This document shows, one piece after another, positions 32,549 to 41,697 of a stretch of DNA of 64,000 bases; within the stretch, counting starts at the first letter, position 1; every line of letters starts with the position of its first letter. The position numbers and the translations under genes were made by a program. Source of the DNA: Pseudomonas mandelii (GTDB taxonomy: Bacteria; Pseudomonadota; Gammaproteobacteria; Pseudomonadales; Pseudomonadaceae); NCBI RefSeq assembly GCF_006438925.1, contig NZ_RCZA01000008.1, positions 125,126-189,125 on the forward strand, in the 5' to 3' direction. The notes under the pieces were generated by a model. It was not told where the DNA came from, did not search any database, and was given only the letters and a program-made list of their open reading frames with translations.

Positions 32549-34477
32549 ATGCACAACACCCTGGAACAGGTTTTCGGTTTTCCACAGTTTCGGCCCGGCC
32601 AGGAGGCGACGGTCAGCGCGGTGTTGGCCGGGCGCTCGGCGGCGGCGATTTTCCCCACCGGCTCGGGCAAGTCCCTTTGTTATCAATTGCCAGCCTTGCT
32701 GCTGCCGCACCTTACGCTGGTGGTCTCGCCGCTGCTGGCGTTGATGCAGGATCAACTGGCGTTCCTTCAGCGCCACGGCATCGCAGCAGGCAGTATCGAT
32801 TCGGCCCAGAGCCGCGATGACGCCAGCGATGTGATGGCTCGGGCCAAGTCTGGCGAGCTGAAGATTTTGATGATCTCCGTGGAACGCTTGAAGAACGAGC
32901 GTTTCCGTAATTTCTTGCAGCAGGTGCCGATCTCGCTGCTGGTGGTGGACGAGGCGCACTGCATTTCGGAATGGGGCCACAATTTTCGCCCTGACTACCT
33001 CAAGCTCCCCGACTATCAGCGACAGTTCAACATCCCTCAGGCGCTGCTGCTGACCGCCACCGCGACACCCAAAGTGATCGCCGACATGGAGGCCAAGTTC
33101 GCCATTGCCCCCGACGATGTGGTGACCACCGGTTTCTATCGGCCGAACCTCAATCTGTTGGTGGAGCCGGTGCGCGGGCAGGACAAGCGACGACGCCTTG
33201 TCGAATGGATGAGCCAGCGTCCCGACCAGCCGAGCATTGTCTACGTCACCCTGCAGAAAACCGCCGAGCACATTGCCGAACATCTGGCCCGCAACGGTAT
33301 TCAGGCCGAGGCCTATCACGCCGGTCTGCCCCACGAACAACGCGAAGCAATCCAGCGCCGATTCATGGGTGGGCAGTCCAATTGCATCGTCGCCACCATC
33401 GCGTTCGGCATGGGCATCGACAAGAGCGACATCCGCAACGTAGTGCATTTTGACCTGCCCAAATCCATCGAAAACTACAGCCAGGAAATCGGCCGCGCCG
33501 GGCGTGACGGGCAGCCGTCCGACTGCCTGGTATTGGCCAACCGCGACAGCCTCAATGTGCTGGAAAACTTCGTCTACGGCGACACGCCTGAGCTGGATGG
33601 CATCCGCTATGTGCTCGACGAGTTGCAAGCCGCCGCGCCCGAGGGGCAGTGGGAGTTTCTGTTGGGACCACTGGCGGACCAAAGCAACATCCGCCAATTG
33701 CCGCTCAAGACCTTACTGGTGCAGTTGGAACTGCGCGGGATCATCGCCCCGCGCTACGCCTATTACGCCGAATACCGCTTCAAATACTTGCAGGAGCCCG
33801 AGGCCTTGCTGGCCCGCTTCGAGGGTGAGCGCAAGGACTTCGTCGCAGCGATCATCCAGACCTCGAGCCGCGCACGGACCTGGGCCACGGTAAATTTTGA
33901 CGCGCTGTATGAACAGCATCAGGCCGAGCGTAATCGCGTGGTAAAGGCGCTGGATTATTTCCAGGAAAAGGGCTGGGTCGAGCTTGAAAGCAAGCAGATG
34001 ACCGAGGTCTACAGCCTGCTGCAAACGGACTTTGATGCCCAAGCCCTGAGCGAAGAGTTGCACGCCTACTTCACCCGCCACGAACAAACTGAGATCGCAC
34101 GGATTCACGCCATGCTGGATCTGTTCGCCACGGACCATTGCCTGGGTTATCGCCTGGCCGAGTACTTCGGCGATGAAAACGCGCCGCAGCAGTGCGGGCA
34201 TTGTTCGGTGTGTCACGGAGATGTGGCGCGATTGCCGGCGCCACCGGAATTACCGGCGCTTGTGGATAAAAACTTCGAGGCGTTGTGCGGTGATTTTATC
34301 CACAGGCATGAGCAGCACACCGGTAACGTTCCGTCGGCGGAACGCGTGACGCGGTTTTTATGCGGCATCGGCGTGCCGCTGTTCACCAAGCTCAAGGCAC
34401 GGTCGATTTCCGGGTTTGCGGCGCTGGAGGATTATCCGTATGGCGAAGTCCGCGACTGGTCCCAGTCGCACCTCTAA
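32549..34477 (+). CDS. recQ: RecQ-family ATP-dependent DNA helicase
   Basis: 642 residues. 3'-5' helicase with motif 0 (FGFPQFRPGQ), Walker A PTGSGKS at 36-42, DEAH box in VVDEAHCISEWGHNFRPDY (about residue 133), motif V/VI (IENYSQEIGRAGRDGQPSD) and an RQC zinc site (QQCGHCSVCHGD with an upstream Cys in TDHCLGY). The C-terminal tail after the zinc site is short and lacks a recognisable HRDC domain. A second, canonical RecQ elsewhere in the genome is therefore possible. GGAGTGAC precedes the ATG. Confidence 0.92.
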   Translation: MHNTLEQVFGFPQFRPGQEATVSAVLAGRSAAAIFPTGSGKSLCYQLPALLLPHLTLVVSPLLALMQDQLAFLQRHGIAAGSIDSAQSRDDASDVMARAKSGELKILMISVERLKNERFRNFLQQVPISLLVVDEAHCISEWGHNFRPDYLKLPDYQRQFNIPQALLLTATATPKVIADMEAKFAIAPDDVVTTGFYRPNLNLLVEPVRGQDKRRRLVEWMSQRPDQPSIVYVTLQKTAEHIAEHLARNGIQAEAYHAGLPHEQREAIQRRFMGGQSNCIVATIAFGMGIDKSDIRNVVHFDLPKSIENYSQEIGRAGRDGQPSDCLVLANRDSLNVLENFVYGDTPELDGIRYVLDELQAAAPEGQWEFLLGPLADQSNIRQLPLKTLLVQLELRGIIAPRYAYYAEYRFKYLQEPEALLARFEGERKDFVAAIIQTSSRARTWATVNFDALYEQHQAERNRVVKALDYFQEKGWVELESKQMTEVYSLLQTDFDAQALSEELHAYFTRHEQTEIARIHAMLDLFATDHCLGYRLAEYFGDENAPQQCGHCSVCHGDVARLPAPPELPALVDKNFEALCGDFIHRHEQHTGNVPSAERVTRFLCGIGVPLFTKLKARSISGFAALEDYPYGEVRDWSQSHL

Positions 34478-34479
34478 CT

Positions 34480-34566
34480 GGAGCTGCCGAAGGCTGCGAT
34501 CTTTTGATCTTCGGCAATTTCAGCACCGCCAAAGATCAAAAGATCGCAGCCTTCGGCAGCTCCTAC
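34480..34566. repeat. REP pair, family A, touching the recQ stop
   Basis: GGAGCTGCCGAAGGCTGCGA begins two bases after the recQ stop codon. The inverted copy ends CAGCTCCTAC at 34566. Both arms have the CCGAAGG tip; the first lacks the leading GTA. Confidence 0.86.
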
Positions 34567-34695
34567 GGGGGGGAGTCGGTGTTTTCGAAGCACATCCATC
34601 CGCTGAATGTTGCTCATCACAGGAATAAATTTCAAAAATGCGCGGTGGCTGACTATGGTGAAGGCTGTCTTTGGATCGCCAACAAGAGAACAACT

Positions 34696-35922
34696 ATGAG
34701 CCAGACACCGTTCAATATTCAGCGCGCCGCCGTCATTGGCGCCGGCACCATGGGCCGTGGCATTGTCATGTGCCTGGCCAACGCCGGCGTCCCGGTGCAG
34801 TGGGTCGATAACAACCCACAAATGCTTGAACAGGCGCTGGCTACCGTGGCGGACACCTACGCCCACAACGTGAGTCAGGGTCGAATCGATCAGGCCGAGG
34901 CGGACGCTCGCATTGCGCGGGTAATGGCGGCTGCTGACTACGCGGCGATCTGCGATGTCGATCTGGTCATTGAAGCGGTGTACGAAAACCTCGAGCTCAA
35001 GCAGAAAATCTTCCGTGAACTGGACGGTCTGCTCAAACCCGAAGCCATTCTGGCCAGCAATACCTCGGCGCTGGATATCGATGCCATCGCTGCGGCTACT
35101 CGCCGTCCGCAACAGGTCTTGGGCCTGCACTTCTTCAGCCCGGCGCACATCATGAAGCTGCTGGAAGTCGTTCGCGGTGCCCAGACTTTACCGGTGGTGC
35201 TTGAGGCTGCTCTGGCACTGGGCAAGCGCATGGGCAAGGTCAGCGTGGTGTCGGGCAATTGCCACGGTTTCATCGGCAATCGCATGCTGCATCCGTATGT
35301 GCTCGAAGCGCGCAAGATGTTGCTCGAAGGCGCTTATCCCTATCAGGTCGATGCGGCACTGCAAGGTTTTGGTTTCGCCATGGGGCCGTTCCGCATGTAC
35401 GACGTGGTCGGCATCGATCTGGAGTGGCGCGCTCGGCAGTTGGCCGGCGAAGGGCAGGATGCGCCTGAAGTTCAGGTGGACAATCGTCTGTGCGAGTTGG
35501 GTCGTTTCGGTCAAAAGAGTGGCAATGGCTATTACCACTATGAGCCGGGTAGTCGCCAGGCTGAGCACGATGTTGAAGTCGATGCGCTGGTGCTGAAGGT
35601 TAGCGAAGGGTTGGGCTTCCAGCGTCGCGAGATCGGCCCCGAGGAGATTCTGGAGCGCTGCTTGCTGGCACTGGTCAACGAGGGTGCGAAGATTCTTCAG
35701 GAAGGCATCGCCGAGTCGGCGCACGATATCGATCTGGTGTACCTCAACGGTTACGGCTTCCCGGCGGACAAGGGAGGGCCGATGGCCTGGGCGGATCAGC
35801 AAGGGCTGGCGGATATTCACCAACGGTTGCTGGCGCTTGAGACGAAGCAGGGTGATCAATGGAACCCGGCGCGGTTGATCGGGGAGTTGGCGGCGGTGGG
35901 TAAAGGGTTTGCGGATCGGTAG
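34696..35922 (+). CDS. 3-hydroxyacyl-CoA dehydrogenase
   Basis: 408 residues. N-terminal Rossmann domain with GAGTMGRGI (residues 15-23) and VIEAVYENLELKQ, then ASNTSALDI and the catalytic-histidine region LGLHFFSPAHIMKLLEVV. Two C-terminal 3HCDH domains follow (GFIGNRMLHPY and YGFPADKGGPM), an arrangement like the dehydrogenase half of FadB/FadJ without the hydratase half. Acts in fatty acid or aromatic-acid beta-oxidation. A following thioesterase on the same strand could act on related acyl-CoAs. Start at 34696 (AAGAGAAC upstream), not the longer open frame, which crosses a REP pair. Confidence 0.88.
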   Translation: MSQTPFNIQRAAVIGAGTMGRGIVMCLANAGVPVQWVDNNPQMLEQALATVADTYAHNVSQGRIDQAEADARIARVMAAADYAAICDVDLVIEAVYENLELKQKIFRELDGLLKPEAILASNTSALDIDAIAAATRRPQQVLGLHFFSPAHIMKLLEVVRGAQTLPVVLEAALALGKRMGKVSVVSGNCHGFIGNRMLHPYVLEARKMLLEGAYPYQVDAALQGFGFAMGPFRMYDVVGIDLEWRARQLAGEGQDAPEVQVDNRLCELGRFGQKSGNGYYHYEPGSRQAEHDVEVDALVLKVSEGLGFQRREIGPEEILERCLLALVNEGAKILQEGIAESAHDIDLVYLNGYGFPADKGGPMAWADQQGLADIHQRLLALETKQGDQWNPARLIGELAAVGKGFADR

Positions 35923-35934
35923 ACTTCACCTGTT

Positions 35935-36058
35935 CGATCGTTCCCATGTCGAGGCGTCGAACCGTCCGCGTGGGAACGCCTCTATGGACGCTCTGCGTCC
36001 GCTGTTGGGACGCGGAGCGTCCCAGGCTGCATTCCCACGCAGAGCGTGGAAACGATCC
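35935..36058. repeat. Compound family C palindromic repeat
   Basis: GATCGTTCCCA starts it and GGAAACGATC ends it. In between are GCGTGGGAACGCC and the GACGCTCTGCGTC / GGGACGCGGAGCGTCCC hairpins. Structure resembles the large composite REP elements of fluorescent pseudomonads. Confidence 0.75.
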
Positions 36059-36073
36059 TCAAGGCGAGAACCC

Positions 36074-36493
36074 ATGACTCAACGCACCGACTATCCCCAC
36101 TTCCAACCCATCACCACCCGCTGGCACGACAACGACGCCTACGGTCACGTCAACAACGTGACCTACTACAGCTTCTTCGACACGGCGGTGAACACCTACC
36201 TGATCGAAGTCGGCGGCCTGGATATTCATGACGGCGAGGTGGTGGGTTTTGTGGTGAGTTCGGCTTGCGATTACTTCGCTTCCATTGCCTTCCCTGACCG
36301 GATAGAAATCGGTTTGCGGGTGGGCAAGTTGGGCAACAGCTCGGTGCAATACGAACTGGCGGTGTTCAAGGCCGGGGAAGACGAAGCCTGCGCGGCAGGG
36401 CGCTTTGTGCATGTGTTTGTAGACCGGGCGTCGAATCAGCCGGTGGCGATTCCTGCCGGGTTGCGCGGGGCGCTGGAGCGGTTGGTGGTTTGA
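36074..36493 (+). CDS. Hotdog-fold acyl-CoA thioesterase, 4HBT/YbgC type
   Basis: 139 residues. TRWHDNDAYGHVNNVTYYSF carries the catalytic aspartate and the DxxGHVNN motif of 4-hydroxybenzoyl-CoA-thioesterase-like enzymes. GGCGAGAAC precedes the ATG. Lies 151 bases after the hydroxyacyl-CoA dehydrogenase, with a repeat between them. A role in acyl-CoA or carnitine catabolism is plausible but not shown. Confidence 0.87.
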   Translation: MTQRTDYPHFQPITTRWHDNDAYGHVNNVTYYSFFDTAVNTYLIEVGGLDIHDGEVVGFVVSSACDYFASIAFPDRIEIGLRVGKLGNSSVQYELAVFKAGEDEACAAGRFVHVFVDRASNQPVAIPAGLRGALERLVV

Positions 36494-36499
36494 CGGGCA

Positions 36500-36532
36500 A
36501 AAAAAATCGCAGCCCTTGGGCTGCGATTTTTT
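36500..36532. terminator. Bidirectional intrinsic terminator
   Basis: AAAAAATCGCAGCCC and GGGCTGCGATTTTTT form a stem with a two-base core loop, with A and T runs on both sides, between convergent genes. Confidence 0.9.
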
Positions 36533-36562
36533 GATCTACCGGTAAACGAGGCGATTCAAGCC

Positions 36563-37051
36563 TCAGTCGCGATAGCGATGGTGATGCTTGCGGTGGCCAT
36601 AGGCATGACCACGCCCCGGATGGTCGTCACGGTAGTAACGACGATCACCACGGTCACCACGATAGGAACGACGATCATCATCATCGTCATTGCTACTGTT
36701 GCCCATGTGATTACCCAGCGCGCCACCGACGCCGCCGCCTGCTGCGGAACCGATCAGGCTGCCGGTGGTGCCGCCCATGCTGCGGCCGACCACGTTACCT
36801 CCTGCTGCGCCCAACGCACCGCCAATGGCGGCTTCGCCACGGCTGTGTTTGTCTGCGCCAACTGCGCTACCACCCGCGCCGCCCAGGGCTGCGCCAATGG
36901 TGGAACCTGTACTGCCGCCTAATGACTGACCGACGACCGAGCCCAGAACCCCGCCCAATGCGCCGCCCACACCAGCTTCGGTGGTGCCGCCAGCAGAAGC
37001 GAAGCCACTGACCAGGCCAAGGGACAACAAGAGAATCGAGGAGAACTTCAT
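36563..37051 (-). CDS. Glycine-zipper protein with charged Asp/Arg/His tail
   Basis: 162 residues. Signal peptide MKFSSILLLSLGLVSGFASA. Residues ~21-115 are two to three glycine-zipper units (GGALGGVLGSVVGQSLGGST, then GGALGAAGGNVVGRSMGGTT), which pack as membrane helices. The tail has a five-aspartate run followed by Arg/Asp/Tyr-rich sequence and ends GHRKHHHRYRD. Glycine-zipper proteins associate with the outer membrane or periplasm. The tail could bind metal or anionic surfaces; that is a guess. Function unknown. Confidence 0.75.
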   Translation of the reverse strand: MKFSSILLLSLGLVSGFASAGGTTEAGVGGALGGVLGSVVGQSLGGSTGSTIGAALGGAGGSAVGADKHSRGEAAIGGALGAAGGNVVGRSMGGTTGSLIGSAAGGGVGGALGNHMGNSSNDDDDDRRSYRGDRGDRRYYRDDHPGRGHAYGHRKHHHRYRD

Positions 37052-37208
37052 AGAGGAACCTCAAGGGGATGACGGCGCGATCCTGAGGCTGTGTCATGGT
37101 TGTGACAATCGAAATCCGACGAGTAACACGACTTGAGCACATTTCTATAAGTTACTGTTTTTTAGCTGGAACTTAAGTGTTTTTCGCCGGTCTTTAGCTA
37201 CTTCGGAT

Positions 37209-37238
37209 AGGCCGTTTTCATGCAAAACGGCCTTTTTT
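37209..37238 (+). terminator. Orphan plus-strand terminator
   Basis: AGGCCGTTTT and AAAACGGCCT form a strong stem around a short loop, followed by six Ts on the plus strand only. No plus-strand gene ends nearby (the thioesterase has its own terminator 700 bases earlier), so an unannotated short transcript may end here. The surrounding gap 37052-37387 holds the glycine-zipper promoter, this terminator and a REP pair. Confidence 0.7.
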
Positions 37239-37291
37239 GTGGGCGTTTGGAAAGTGACTGATCCGGAAGATTCGTTGAATGTTCCACCGCT

Positions 37292-37370
37292 ATCGCGAGC
37301 AGGCTCGCTCCCACAGTGGATTTGTGTTCAACGCAGATCAAATGTGGGAGCGAGCCTGCTCGCGAAGGGG
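37292..37370. repeat. REP pair, family B
   Basis: TATCGCGAGCAGGCTCGCTC and its inverted copy GTGGGAGCGAGCCTGCTCGC, immediately after the molybdoenzyme gene. Confidence 0.87.
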
Positions 37371-37387
37371 CCAAACCTGCTACCGCG

Positions 37388-39736
37388 TCAAGCCGACTTC
37401 GCCATAATCAACCCGGTTTCACTCGCCGCTTCCAACCGGATCGCCACAAACTTCGATGTCGGCGTATGGCTGCCATCCCCGATGCTTTCCAGCGGCACCA
37501 GCGGATTCACTTCCGGGTAGTAAGCCGCCGCTTGCCCGGCAGGGATATCAAACGCCAGCAGCGTAAAGCCCTTCACCCGACGCACACGGCCATCATCCCA
37601 GATCGAAACGATGTCAGCCTTCTGCCCCGGCTTGAACCCCAGGCGAATGATGTCGGCTTCGTTGACGAACAACACATCACGCTGACCTTTCACGCCGCGA
37701 TAGCGGTCATCAAGCCCATAAATCGTGGTGTTGTACTGATCGTGAGAGCGCATCGACTGCATGATCAGGTCCGGCAATACGCCGGTGGCGCGAGTGCGTT
37801 CGTGCACCAGATCTTTAGGCAGGACGTTCGGACGGAAATTGGCGCGCCCCGACGCGGTATTCCAGCGGCGAGCACCGGCGCTGTTGCCGAGGTAGAACCC
37901 GCCCGGGTTCTGGATCTTCTCGTTGAAGTCCTTGAAACCCACAATGGTGTCGGCGATCAGGTCGCGGATGCGCCGGTAATCGGCCACCAGCCAGTTCCAG
38001 TCCACCGGTTTGCTGCCCAGTGTCGCGGCGGCGATGCCGGCAATGATCGATGGCTCAGAGCGCATCTGGTTCGACAGCGGCTGTAACTGGCCGTTGGAGG
38101 CGTGAACCATGCTGAACGAGTCTTCGACGGTCACCGCTTGCGGGCCTTCAGTCTGGATATCGATGTCGGTGCGGCCCAGGCACGGCAGGATCAGCGCCTC
38201 TTTACCGTGTGCCAAATGACTGCGGTTGAGCTTGGTACTGATTTGTACGGTCAGGTCGCAGTTGCTCAGGGCCTGGAAGGTCCGTGAGCTGTCCGGAGTG
38301 GCTTGGGCGAAGTTGCCGCCCAGACCGATAAAGACTTTCGCGCGGCCGTCGGCCATGGCATGGATTGCCTCGACCACGTTGTGACCGTTTTCACGTGGCG
38401 CCTTGAACTTGAAGCGACGCTCCAGGGCGTCGAGGAACGCCACCGGCGGACGCTCGTTAATGCCCATGGTCCGGTCGCCCTGCACGTTACTGTGGCCGCG
38501 CACCGGGCACAGACCGGCGCCGGGCCGGCCGATGTTGCCGCGCAGCAACATCAGGTTGGCGATTTCCTGGATGGTCGCCACCGAATGGCGATGCTGTGTG
38601 ATGCCCATCGCCCAGCACATGATCACGTTCTTGCCTTTGGCGTACATCTGCGCCGCTTGCTCGATTTCAACCAGCGTCAGTCCGGATTGTTCGACGATCT
38701 GCTCCCACGAGGTATCGTCGACGATGCCCAGGTATTCCAGCACGTTGACACTGTGTTCATTGAGGAAGTCGTGGTCGAATACGGCAGGCTCACCCGCCTT
38801 CTGTGCGTCACGCTCCCACTGCAGCAGGAACTTGGCCATGCCGCGCATGATCGCCATGTCGCCGCCCAATGCCGGACGGAAGTACGCGGTGTTGGTCGGC
38901 TTGTCGCTGTTGGTGAGCATTTCGATCGGGTGTTGCGGGTGCTGGAAGCGTTCCAGGCCGCGCTCCTTCAAAGGGTTGATGCATACCACCTGAGCGCCGC
39001 GTTTCACCGCTTCGCGCAACGGTTCGAGCATCCGTGGGTGGTTGGTGCCAGGGTTCTGCCCCCAGACAAAAATCGCGTCGGCGTGTTCGAAGTCGTCGAA
39101 GGTGACGGTGCCTTTGCCGACGCCGATACTTTGCGCCATGGCCACACCGCTGGCCTCGTGGCACATGTTCGAGCAATCGGGGAAGTTATTGGTGCCGTAG
39201 GCACGCACGAACAATTGATACAGGTACGCCGCTTCGTTGCTGGCGCGGCCAGAGGTGTAGAACTCGGCCTGATCCGGGCTCGACAGGCCCTGCAAATGTT
39301 TGGCGATCAAGGAGAACGCAGCTTCCCAGCTGATCGGCTTGTAGCGATCGGTTTCGGCGTCATAGCTCAATGGCTCGGTCAGACGACCCTGATACTCCAG
39401 CCAATAGTCACTTTGTTCCAGCAACGAACTGACGCTGTGCTTGGCAAAGAACGCACCGTCGACACGGCGTTTGGTCGCTTCCCAGTTCACTGCTTTGGCG
39501 CCGTTCTCGCAGAACGCCACCATGCCGGCTTCCTTGGAGTCGCCCCAGGCACAACCGGGGCAGTCGAACCCGCCGTTCTTGTTGGTTTTGAGCATCATGC
39601 GCAGGTTTTTCAGCGCGTTGTCGCTGGTCAACCAGGCCCGGGCAACGCTGGCCAGCGCGCCCCAGCCACCGGCCGGGCCTTTGTAGGGCTTATAGCGCGG
39701 AACGGGTTTCTGGTCGGCTTGTTGGTGTTGACTCAC
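37388..39736 (-). CDS. FdhF/YdeP-family molybdopterin oxidoreductase
   Basis: 782 residues, alpha-subunit-like protein of the formate dehydrogenase/YdeP branch. GGFDCPGCAWGDSKEAG lies at about 56-71. The likely Mo-ligand position is C192 in SNMCHEASGVAM, where selenocysteine or cysteine occurs in relatives. IFVWGQNPGTNHPRM and RGNIGRPGAGLCPVRGHSNV are further cofactor-binding motifs. No N-terminal 4Fe-4S CxxCxxxC set is evident. The GTG at 39736 overlaps the fdhD stop by four bases, so the pair is co-translated. E. coli YdeP is linked to acid resistance; the substrate here is unknown. Confidence 0.88.
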   Translation of the reverse strand: MSQHQQADQKPVPRYKPYKGPAGGWGALASVARAWLTSDNALKNLRMMLKTNKNGGFDCPGCAWGDSKEAGMVAFCENGAKAVNWEATKRRVDGAFFAKHSVSSLLEQSDYWLEYQGRLTEPLSYDAETDRYKPISWEAAFSLIAKHLQGLSSPDQAEFYTSGRASNEAAYLYQLFVRAYGTNNFPDCSNMCHEASGVAMAQSIGVGKGTVTFDDFEHADAIFVWGQNPGTNHPRMLEPLREAVKRGAQVVCINPLKERGLERFQHPQHPIEMLTNSDKPTNTAYFRPALGGDMAIMRGMAKFLLQWERDAQKAGEPAVFDHDFLNEHSVNVLEYLGIVDDTSWEQIVEQSGLTLVEIEQAAQMYAKGKNVIMCWAMGITQHRHSVATIQEIANLMLLRGNIGRPGAGLCPVRGHSNVQGDRTMGINERPPVAFLDALERRFKFKAPRENGHNVVEAIHAMADGRAKVFIGLGGNFAQATPDSSRTFQALSNCDLTVQISTKLNRSHLAHGKEALILPCLGRTDIDIQTEGPQAVTVEDSFSMVHASNGQLQPLSNQMRSEPSIIAGIAAATLGSKPVDWNWLVADYRRIRDLIADTIVGFKDFNEKIQNPGGFYLGNSAGARRWNTASGRANFRPNVLPKDLVHERTRATGVLPDLIMQSMRSHDQYNTTIYGLDDRYRGVKGQRDVLFVNEADIIRLGFKPGQKADIVSIWDDGRVRRVKGFTLLAFDIPAGQAAAYYPEVNPLVPLESIGDGSHTPTSKFVAIRLEAASETGLIMAKSA

Positions 39737-40572
39737 GCTTGGTTCTCCGTCGCAGGGCTGTAGACCCGCGGCGCATTTTTCTGCGGCAGGTGGATGAGAT
39801 TGAGGTTGTGGCGACGGGCCCATTGCACGGCAAGGCCCGTGGGCGACGACAGGCTGACCAGGGTCTGGATACCTGCGCGCAACACTTTCTGGATCAATTC
39901 GAGGCTGCAACGGCTGGTGACAATCACCAGCCCGCCGGTGGTCGGGATCTTCTGGCGAATCAGCCCGCCGATCAGCTTGTCGAGGGCATTGTGGCGGCCG
40001 ATGTCTTCGCGACCCAGCAGCAATTGGCCCTGACTGTTCATAAACACGGCGGCGTGCACCGCACCGGAGTACTGGCCAAGAGGCTGAAACGCCCCGATGC
40101 GCTGACGCAAACCATCGAGCCATTCGGCGGGCGGCAAGGGTGCGCCGGGCAACACCTTGAGATCTGGCAGTGCCTGTTCCACCGCTTCCACGCCGCAGAG
40201 CCCGCAACCGCTGGTGCCGGCCATTTGCCGACGCTGTTGCTTGAGGTTCCAGAAGGCGCGGTTGGCGATGGTCACTTGCGCATATTGCGCTGAACCCGAG
40301 CCGCTGAGTTGCAGGTCATAAATGTCGGAAGCGTCTTCGATGATGCCGCTGCCGAGGCTGAAGCCGACGATGAAGTCTTCAAGGTCGGTCGGCGTCACCA
40401 ACATGACCGCCTGACTGATGCCGTTATAGGCGATCGCCAACGCGACTTCTTCGGCCAGCGCGGTGCTGGCTGATTCGGTGTCTTGAAGGTCGCAGTAACT
40501 GTACGTCTGGCTTGCGGCGGGCGCTGGCGTTTCGAGGGCTGGCGCCGCGCAGGCAGGGCGCTTGGCGTTCAT
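39733..40572 (-). CDS. fdhD: Formate dehydrogenase accessory sulfurtransferase FdhD
   Basis: 279 residues. Transfers sulfur from IscS to the molybdenum cofactor before its insertion into formate dehydrogenase. The sulfur-carrying cysteines are C123 and C126 in TSGCGLCG, and GREDIGRHNALDKLIG is the family signature. Its overlap with the YdeP-like gene indicates that it matures that enzyme. The N-terminal ~25 residues are Ala/Pro-rich and poorly conserved, so the exact start is uncertain. Confidence 0.93.
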   Translation of the reverse strand: MNAKRPACAAPALETPAPAASQTYSYCDLQDTESASTALAEEVALAIAYNGISQAVMLVTPTDLEDFIVGFSLGSGIIEDASDIYDLQLSGSGSAQYAQVTIANRAFWNLKQQRRQMAGTSGCGLCGVEAVEQALPDLKVLPGAPLPPAEWLDGLRQRIGAFQPLGQYSGAVHAAVFMNSQGQLLLGREDIGRHNALDKLIGGLIRQKIPTTGGLVIVTSRCSLELIQKVLRAGIQTLVSLSSPTGLAVQWARRHNLNLIHLPQKNAPRVYSPATENQA

Positions 40573-40666
40573 GAGGTATCACCGACGGTTTGGGCTGCTT
40601 TAAGCCTAGGCGCGTCAACTTGTCGCGTCTAATCGCTAATACTGATCTACCGATAGATGGCGTCGA

Positions 40667-41554
40667 TCAAGAGCTCGGCGGCGATTGCTGAAGAATCGCG
40701 AAACAGGCTTCCGCGAGCGCCGAACGTGGGGCGCTGCGACGCATGATCAGCCCCAGCCGGGCGACGGTCTGGGCATTTTCGATGGGTTGCAGGCGCAAAT
40801 GATCGGTGAGTTTTTCCAGGCCTCCGTCCAGCGGCATCACGGCGCAGCAGAATCCACCGTGCACCGCTTGTAACAATTGGTGGACGGCATCGGTTTGCAG
40901 CAACGGCTGCGGAGTGAGGCCACGACTGTGGAAGTTGTGGTCGATGGACTGCCGAAAATGCATGCCGCTGGTGAGCATGCCCAGCGGCAGTTCGATCAGG
41001 GACTCCCAACTCAGCGGCGCCTCGCCGAAACTGAAGAAACGCTGATCATAGAGCAGGCCCATGCGGGTTTCGCTGAACGCCAGGGAATCGAAGCGTTCGC
41101 CGTCCAGTCGCTCCAGGTACGACACGCCCAGATCCAGACGATTGTTCGCCAGTTGTTCGAGGATCTGTTCAGAACTCAGGGCCGAAAGTTCGAAGCGCAG
41201 GTTTGGGTGTTCGGCGTGCAAGCGTTGCATCAGCGGCAGCGGATCGAAGCTCGACAGTGGCACCACGCCCAGACGCAACGTACCGACCAGATTACCGCGA
41301 CAGGCAGCCGCCTCGGCCTGCAAACCGTCGTAGGCCGCCAACACGGTGCGCGCCCAGGCCAGCACCCGTTCACCCGGTGCGGTGAATCCTTCGAAGCGCT
41401 GACCGCGATTGACCAGCGGCAACTCGAGTTCTTCTTCGAGGCTGCGCAGGCGCATGGACAGGGTCGGCTGGGTGATGTGACAACGCGCAGCGGCCTGGCC
41501 GAAATGCCGGGTTTCGTCGAGGGCGATGAGGAATTTCAGTTGCTTGATGTCCAT
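40667..41554 (-). CDS. LysR-family transcriptional regulator
   Basis: 295 residues. N-terminal winged helix MDIKQLKFLIALDETRHFGQ then AAARCHITQPTLSMRLRSLE, followed by a periplasmic-binding-like effector domain. It lies upstream of fdhD on the same strand with 94 bases between, so it may regulate the fdhD-molybdoenzyme pair or be part of one transcript. The ligand is unknown. Confidence 0.87.
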   Translation of the reverse strand: MDIKQLKFLIALDETRHFGQAAARCHITQPTLSMRLRSLEEELELPLVNRGQRFEGFTAPGERVLAWARTVLAAYDGLQAEAAACRGNLVGTLRLGVVPLSSFDPLPLMQRLHAEHPNLRFELSALSSEQILEQLANNRLDLGVSYLERLDGERFDSLAFSETRMGLLYDQRFFSFGEAPLSWESLIELPLGMLTSGMHFRQSIDHNFHSRGLTPQPLLQTDAVHQLLQAVHGGFCCAVMPLDGGLEKLTDHLRLQPIENAQTVARLGLIMRRSAPRSALAEACFAILQQSPPSS

Positions 41555-41697
41555 CTTCGCTCCAGGGCGCGGGAAGGCTCGGATTCTAGCGCTTGGGGGG
41601 AAGCGGCGTCATTGGTCGGGTTGGAACCGTGTATTGCAACCTTGGTCTAGTCTTTTGCGTCTGGAACCCAAAACCCAAAACCCAAGGAGAGCGCACC

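Noticed and set aside
34360..34695. Longer start of the hydroxyacyl-CoA dehydrogenase
   Set aside because: The upstream open frame overlaps recQ and crosses a REP pair; the Rossmann GAGTMGRGI motif is at the normal distance from the ATG at 34696.
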